Below are positions 5,106 through 8,195 of a stretch of DNA of 8,195 nt, in pieces. The notes under the pieces were generated by a model. That model saw nothing but the letters and a program-made list of their open reading frames with translations. It made no database searches and was not told the origin of the DNA. The translations under genes and the position numbers were made by a program. The DNA comes from JAAZHN01 sp964605575 (GTDB taxonomy: Bacteria; Bacillota_I; Bacilli_A; RF39; UBA660), in contig CAZSDG010000043.1 in NCBI GenBank assembly GCA_964605575.1, forward strand, positions 1 through 8,195, given 5' to 3'. Numbering within the stretch: position 1 is the stretch's first letter; each line of letters opens with the position of its first letter.

Positions 5106-6536
5106 ATGGAAGCACTTTATAACAAATTGATGACATTAATTGCTGATTATGAGTTTCAATATCGTGATGTTATTAATAAATCTTTTAATTATGCTTTAAA
5201 GTATCATGCTGGTCAAACCCGTCAAAGTGGTGATGATTATATTATTCATCCTTTAAATGTTGCGATTACCTTAGCAGAAATGAAAGCCGATGCGGAAACA
5301 ATTTGTGCAGGCTTATTACATGATACTATCGAAGATACTAAATTAACTAAAGAAACAATAGTCGCGGAATTTGGTGAGGAAGTTGCTAATCTTGTTGAAG
5401 GAGTAACAAACATTAGTAATACTAACTTTTCATCACCAATTGCTGAAAAAGCTGCGAATGACCGAAGAATAGTTCTAAGTATGACTGAAGATATAAGAAT
5501 AGTTATTATTAAACTAGCAGATAGATTACATAATATGCGAACTTTAGATTTTAAAAAAGAATCTAAAAGAGTAGAAACATCTTATGAAACTATGGATATA
5601 TTCGCACCCTTAGCTAATTATATAGGTGCTCATATTTTAAAAAGTGAATTAGAAGATCTTTCAATGAAATATTTAAGGGAAGATGATTACTATAGTATTA
5701 AAAAAGAATTAGAAGAACTATATGCTAGGTATTATCCAAAATTAAAAGAAACTGCTGATAATATCCATGAACATTTAAATAAAAATGGAATAGATAATAC
5801 AGTTTCTATTGGTGTTAAAAGTATTTATGGAGTATATAGAAGAAAGAAAATATATCAGTTAACTGAATTTATACCAGATTTATTTCAATTAAAAATAGCA
5901 ATTGATAATGCCAAAAATTCTTATGTAGCGATTGGGTTAATAAGTGAAATATATCCACCTAATGAAAGTCTTTTAGAAGATTATATTTCTAGACCTAAAC
6001 ATAATACTTATAAATCTATTCATACAACATTTGTTATAGATAAAGATTTATTTGTTCAAGGACAAATAAGAACTAAAGACATGGATTTAATTGCTTCTTA
6101 TGGTTTAACTGCTTATTGGCGGTTAAATCCTACTAATACAAGAGAAAGAATGCAAAAAGATTTAAGAGAAAAATTCCAATTCTTCCACTCAATTAAAGAA
6201 ATTGATAATACATTTCAAGATAATACTGGGTTCTTAATTGAAATAAGAAGACAATTATTACAAAATAAAATTAGAATTACTTCTATAAATAAAAAAGTAT
6301 TTACAGCACTTGAAGAAAAAAAGATAATAGACTTTATAAATTCCTTAGATAGTAATTTACTAGATGCTATTTCATCAATATCACTAAATGGTATGCCAGC
6401 AAAAATTACAGATGAATTAAAAGAGGGAGATCAATTAACAATTAGAATAAAAGGAGATATTCCTTCCCATTTAACTGATTATAGAGGTCTAATAATTCCA
6501 TCCCATACTAAAGTTTACAAAAAGAATGACAAATAG
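5106..6536 (+). CDS. shortened RelA/SpoT homologue: (p)ppGpp hydrolase with degenerate synthetase domain
   Basis: The protein has 476 residues, against about 730 for full Rel. The HD hydrolase domain is complete: R39 in QTRQSG, H48, H72-D73 with E76-D77 (LLHDTIEDT), and D139/N143 in KLADRLHNMRTL. ETMDIFAPLANYIG and SELEDLSMKYL (162-190) form the usual link. The synthetase-like region (about 230-340) keeps DYISRPKHNTYKSIHTT and QIRTKDM but is eroded. GRxKxxxS reads GVKSIYG without the Arg or Ser, the DLxxxR Arg is Lys (263), and the catalytic Glu before QIRT is Gln (318). Residues about 397-450 look like a diverged TGS domain. The remaining regulatory domains (helical, zinc-finger, ACT) are absent. 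It is therefore predicted to degrade (p)ppGpp but not make it. The start is set by AAGGGGG (5091-5097) rather than the frame opening at 5073 inside the terminator. Symbol left blank because rel/spoT naming implies both activities. Confidence 0.9.
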   Translation: MEALYNKLMTLIADYEFQYRDVINKSFNYALKYHAGQTRQSGDDYIIHPLNVAITLAEMKADAETICAGLLHDTIEDTKLTKETIVAEFGEEVANLVEGVTNISNTNFSSPIAEKAANDRRIVLSMTEDIRIVIIKLADRLHNMRTLDFKKESKRVETSYETMDIFAPLANYIGAHILKSELEDLSMKYLREDDYYSIKKELEELYARYYPKLKETADNIHEHLNKNGIDNTVSIGVKSIYGVYRRKKIYQLTEFIPDLFQLKIAIDNAKNSYVAIGLISEIYPPNESLLEDYISRPKHNTYKSIHTTFVIDKDLFVQGQIRTKDMDLIASYGLTAYWRLNPTNTRERMQKDLREKFQFFHSIKEIDNTFQDNTGFLIEIRRQLLQNKIRITSINKKVFTALEEKKIIDFINSLDSNLLDAISSISLNGMPAKITDELKEGDQLTIRIKGDIPSHLTDYRGLIIPSHTKVYKKNDK

Positions 6537-6548
6537 TCATTCTTTTTT
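6519..6548 (+). terminator. intrinsic terminator of the RSH gene
   Basis: A perfect 12-bp stem (AAAAAGAATGAC, 6519-6530, with GTCATTCTTTTT, 6536-6547) and a 5-base loop are followed by a T-run to 6548. The stem begins inside the last codons of the RSH gene and its TAG (6534-6536) lies at the loop edge. Confidence 0.9.
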
Positions 6549-6580
6549 ACTATAATAATCTTAAACAAATTAAAATAATA

Positions 6581-6589
6581 TGCTATAAT
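6581..6589 (+). promoter_or_regulatory. extended -10 promoter of the second small lipoprotein gene
   Basis: TGCTATAAT is a perfect extended -10. A partial -35 (TTAAAC, 6561-6566) lies 17 bases upstream. Two more TATAAT copies flank it (6551-6556 and 6593-6598), so the exact start could vary. Transcription from the main site would begin near 6596, just before GGAGGAG (6601-6607). Confidence 0.65.
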
Positions 6590-6611
6590 CATTATAATAT
6601 GGAGGAGTAAA

Positions 6612-7055
6612 ATGAGAAAAATATTAAGCGTAACCATTCTAAGTTTATTTTTAGTCTTAGCAATAGGATGCGGTAAAAAAGAAAACCCAAAACCAGTAGA
6701 TAGACCAAGTAGTTCTGAAGAAAAGATTGTTGATCCAAGAGAACAAAAAGATTTTGAAAACTTAAAAGAAAAGTTAGAATTTACTGGAACATTTAGTGAT
6801 ATTGAATATTATATTTCTATTTACTTTAATAAAAATAAAGCCGTAAATGGAACAGTATTACTAAAATGTTTAAATGAAGAAACAGCAAAACAACAATTTT
6901 CATCACACTATAACAGTGATCAATATGATCAAGTAGTTAGAGATGGTAATATAATTTCTTATGATTATAATGATAAGTCTTTTATCTATAAAGATAAAAA
7001 TAAAGATGAAGTTACATTAATGATTGAAGGCCAAGGATTTACATTAAAAAAATAA
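6612..7055 (+). CDS. small predicted lipoprotein of unknown function
   Basis: The gene encodes 147 residues with a strong ribosome site (GGAGGAG, 6601-6607). The signal peptide MRKILSVTILSLFLVLAIGC gives a lipid-bearing Cys at 20, followed by GKKE as in the lipoprotein behind murE, and then a Pro/Ser/Glu linker (to about 45). The mature domain (about 46-147) alternates charged segments and beta strands (YYISIYF, GTVLLKC, ISYDY, EVTLMIEG), with one extra Cys at 86. Its size and strand pattern recall small secreted beta domains, but no family is recognised. It has its own promoter and terminator, so it is probably monocistronic and not obligatorily tied to the RSH or nuclease genes. Confidence 0.85.
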   Translation: MRKILSVTILSLFLVLAIGCGKKENPKPVDRPSSSEEKIVDPREQKDFENLKEKLEFTGTFSDIEYYISIYFNKNKAVNGTVLLKCLNEETAKQQFSSHYNSDQYDQVVRDGNIISYDYNDKSFIYKDKNKDEVTLMIEGQGFTLKK

Positions 7056-7080
7056 TAGTTTCCTAAACTGTTATTTTTTT
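7046..7080 (+). terminator. intrinsic terminator of the second lipoprotein gene
   Basis: The left arm AATAATAGTTT (7051-7061) pairs with AAACTGTTATT (7065-7075), with one G-U wobble and a CCT loop. An A-tract (7046-7050) and T-tract (7076-7080) can extend the stem. The lipoprotein TAA (7053-7055) is in the left arm. Confidence 0.85.
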
Positions 7081-7082
7081 TG

Positions 7083-7088
7083 TATAAT
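7083..7088 (+). promoter_or_regulatory. -10 element placing transcription start on the nuclease ATG
   Basis: A perfect TATAAT follows the terminator T-run by two bases. A start 7 bases downstream falls at 7095, the A of the nuclease ATG. The -35 position (7060-7065, TTCCTA) is a weak match and lies in the loop region of the upstream terminator. Confidence 0.5.
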
Positions 7089-7094
7089 AGATAT

Positions 7095-7895
7095 ATGAAA
7101 AGAATATTTATAATTATAATAATGAGTTTTATATTTATTCCCAACATCAATGCTCATGAAGCAAATATTATTGATGGCAAGAATAACAAATCACTTAAAA
7201 TAAATGAATGTGATGGTTTTTATTATGGTTATCATAAATATAATGATAACTATCACTTCCATCAAGTAGAGTGGAATAAAGAAAATAAACAATGGGATAT
7301 ACTAGAGCCAGAAATAATTTTTCCAAAAAATCCTTGTACAGAAAAAACAAATAAACAATACACAGTTAAATTCCATAGTTGTGTTGATGGTGATACAGTT
7401 AAATTAATTTTAAATAAAGAAATAATTACTACAAGACTACTAGCGGTTGATACCCCAGAGTTAAATAGTCAAAATGAAAGTGTTAAATCACTCGCGATGA
7501 AGGCAAGAGATTTCACTTGTGAAACTTTAAAAAATGCCAAAAAAATAACAATCGAGTATGATGAAAAAAGTGATAAATTTGATAAATATAATCGTCATTT
7601 AATCTGGCTATTTACTGATAAAGGTTTAATTCAAGAAAGTTTAGTAAGAAACAGTTATGCTAAAGTAGCCTATCTTTATAATAGATATAAATATACTCCA
7701 TTATTACAAGTTCAAGAAGAAATTGCAGCAAACCATAAACAAGGAGTTTGGAAATTCACAGAAGAAGAACTAAGTGGTAAACCAAAAGCAGAAAAAGAAC
7801 TTACTGAGCCAGAAATAATCGAAAAATTAATATATATTATATTAGTAATCGCATTCTCAATAATCGCGATTAAACAAAGAGTTAAACAAAAATAA
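7095..7895 (+). CDS. exported, membrane-anchored thermonuclease (SNase family) with Cys/His-rich N-terminal module
   Basis: The protein has 266 residues. A signal peptide (MKRIFIIIIMSFIFIPNINA) probably ends after Ala20. Residues about 21-81 hold a Cys/His/Tyr-rich module with CDGFYYGYHKYNDNYHFH (39-56) and C81, possibly metal-binding. The nuclease fold (about 88-222) keeps the staphylococcal nuclease site: DGDT (98-101), RLLAVDTPE with R114, D119, T120 and E122, and DKYNR with R167 (equivalents of D21, R35, D40, T41, E43 and R87), plus LVRNSYAKVAYLY. A hydrophobic segment (about 243-260) followed by KQRVKQK is a C-terminal membrane anchor. It should be an active surface-facing, Ca-dependent DNA/RNA endonuclease. 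No ribosome site precedes the ATG; the alternative TTG at 7080 has none either and would spoil the signal peptide. It is probably co-transcribed with the gene at 7910. Confidence 0.9.
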   Translation: MKRIFIIIIMSFIFIPNINAHEANIIDGKNNKSLKINECDGFYYGYHKYNDNYHFHQVEWNKENKQWDILEPEIIFPKNPCTEKTNKQYTVKFHSCVDGDTVKLILNKEIITTRLLAVDTPELNSQNESVKSLAMKARDFTCETLKNAKKITIEYDEKSDKFDKYNRHLIWLFTDKGLIQESLVRNSYAKVAYLYNRYKYTPLLQVQEEIAANHKQGVWKFTEEELSGKPKAEKELTEPEIIEKLIYIILVIAFSIIAIKQRVKQK

Positions 7896-7909
7896 AAAGG
7901 AAGATAAGT

Positions 7910-8195
7910 ATGAAAGATAAGAAATTATTTATTAGTATTATTAGTATATTTACAATTATATCTTTTATAATTGGTGTTTCTTTTGCTTATTTTGTCCCAA
8001 TAATAATCGGCAATGACACTGCTAGTTCACATCATACCAAGGCTGGTACTTTAAGATTAACCTATAATGGCACGAATGTTTTAAGTCTACCTAATGCATC
8101 TCCAGGAGACACAACAAGCACAACATTTACGGTAACCAACTCAGGTACATTACCGGTTAATAGTTATGAAATATATTTTTCAAAACTAACTAATC
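7910..8195 (+). CDS. start of a TasA/camelysin-like surface protein (partial, runs off the window)
   Basis: 95 codons are visible before the window end. A ribosome site (AAAGGAAG, 7896-7903) precedes the ATG, and the gap from the nuclease stop is only 14 bases, so the two are likely one operon. The N-terminus is a signal peptide or anchor (MKDKKLFISIISIFTIISFI, then IGVSFAYF) whose 'FAYF' ending resembles signal peptides cut by SipW-type peptidases. The mature start has AGTLRLTYNGTNVLSL and then PNASPGDTTSTTFTVTNSGTLPVNSYEIYF (about 61-90), the 'PGD...F.V.N.GTLP..Y' pattern of TasA/camelysin-type beta-sandwich fibre proteins. A secreted matrix or fibre subunit is the best guess; the C-terminal half is not visible. 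Confidence 0.75.
   Translation, partial: MKDKKLFISIISIFTIISFIIGVSFAYFVPIIIGNDTASSHHTKAGTLRLTYNGTNVLSLPNASPGDTTSTTFTVTNSGTLPVNSYEIYFSKLTN

Noticed and set aside
1..8195. CRISPR arrays, tRNA/rRNA genes, insertion sequences and defence systems.
   Set aside because: No short spaced repeats, cloverleaf or rRNA-like sequence, transposase or nuclease-helicase cluster was seen; the single nuclease is an exported SNase.

Overview
The window looks like part of a scaffold from an AT-rich, walled, low-GC Gram-positive bacterium. The genes have strong purine-rich Shine-Dalgarno sites, TATAAT promoters and U-rich intrinsic terminators. They also encode lipoprotein signal peptides and no outer-membrane machinery. 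Tryptophan is written TGG and all reading frames are intact under the standard bacterial code, so a UGA=Trp mycoplasma is unlikely; MurD and MurE also argue for a cell wall. The DNPR motif of MurE points to meso-diaminopimelate. An uncultured gut-type Bacilli lineage (former 'Mollicutes RF39' or Erysipelotrichia-like) would fit, but that placement is inference.

Layout. Positions 1-48 hold the last codons of an upstream gene, possibly the tail of a PASTA-type penicillin-binding protein. murE (128-1501) follows, with a small lipoprotein gene (1503-1958) one base behind it. This pair converges on murD (1963-3306, minus strand); the two stop codons lie in opposite arms of one shared bidirectional terminator. 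A divergent promoter region (3307-3449) leads rightwards to a start codon that runs at once into a 100-N gap (3456-3555). To the right of the gap lie two tandem paralogues with DsbA-like CPHC thioredoxin domains (3450-4421, N-terminus lost in the gap; 4474-4974, intact lipoprotein). A near-consensus promoter (4980-5008) and an intrinsic terminator (5050-5090) then precede a shortened RelA/SpoT homologue (5106-6536) with an intact (p)ppGpp hydrolase site and an eroded synthetase site. A second small lipoprotein (6612-7055) has its own promoter and terminator. A membrane-anchored thermonuclease (7095-7895) follows, whose promoter places the transcript start on its ATG. Last comes the start of a TasA/camelysin-like surface protein (7910 to the window end).

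Functionally the window mixes cytoplasmic cell-wall precursor ligases (MurE, MurD) and stringent-response control (RSH hydrolase) with exported proteins: three lipoproteins (one a CPHC protein), a gapped CPHC protein whose export is inferred, an anchored nuclease and a surface-fibre-like protein. The most unusual points are the pseudo-synthetase RSH with a terminator in its leader, the tandem CPHC pair, the probably leaderless nuclease with a Cys/His-rich N-terminal module, and its pairing with a matrix-like protein. No RNA genes, IS elements or CRISPR arrays were recognised.
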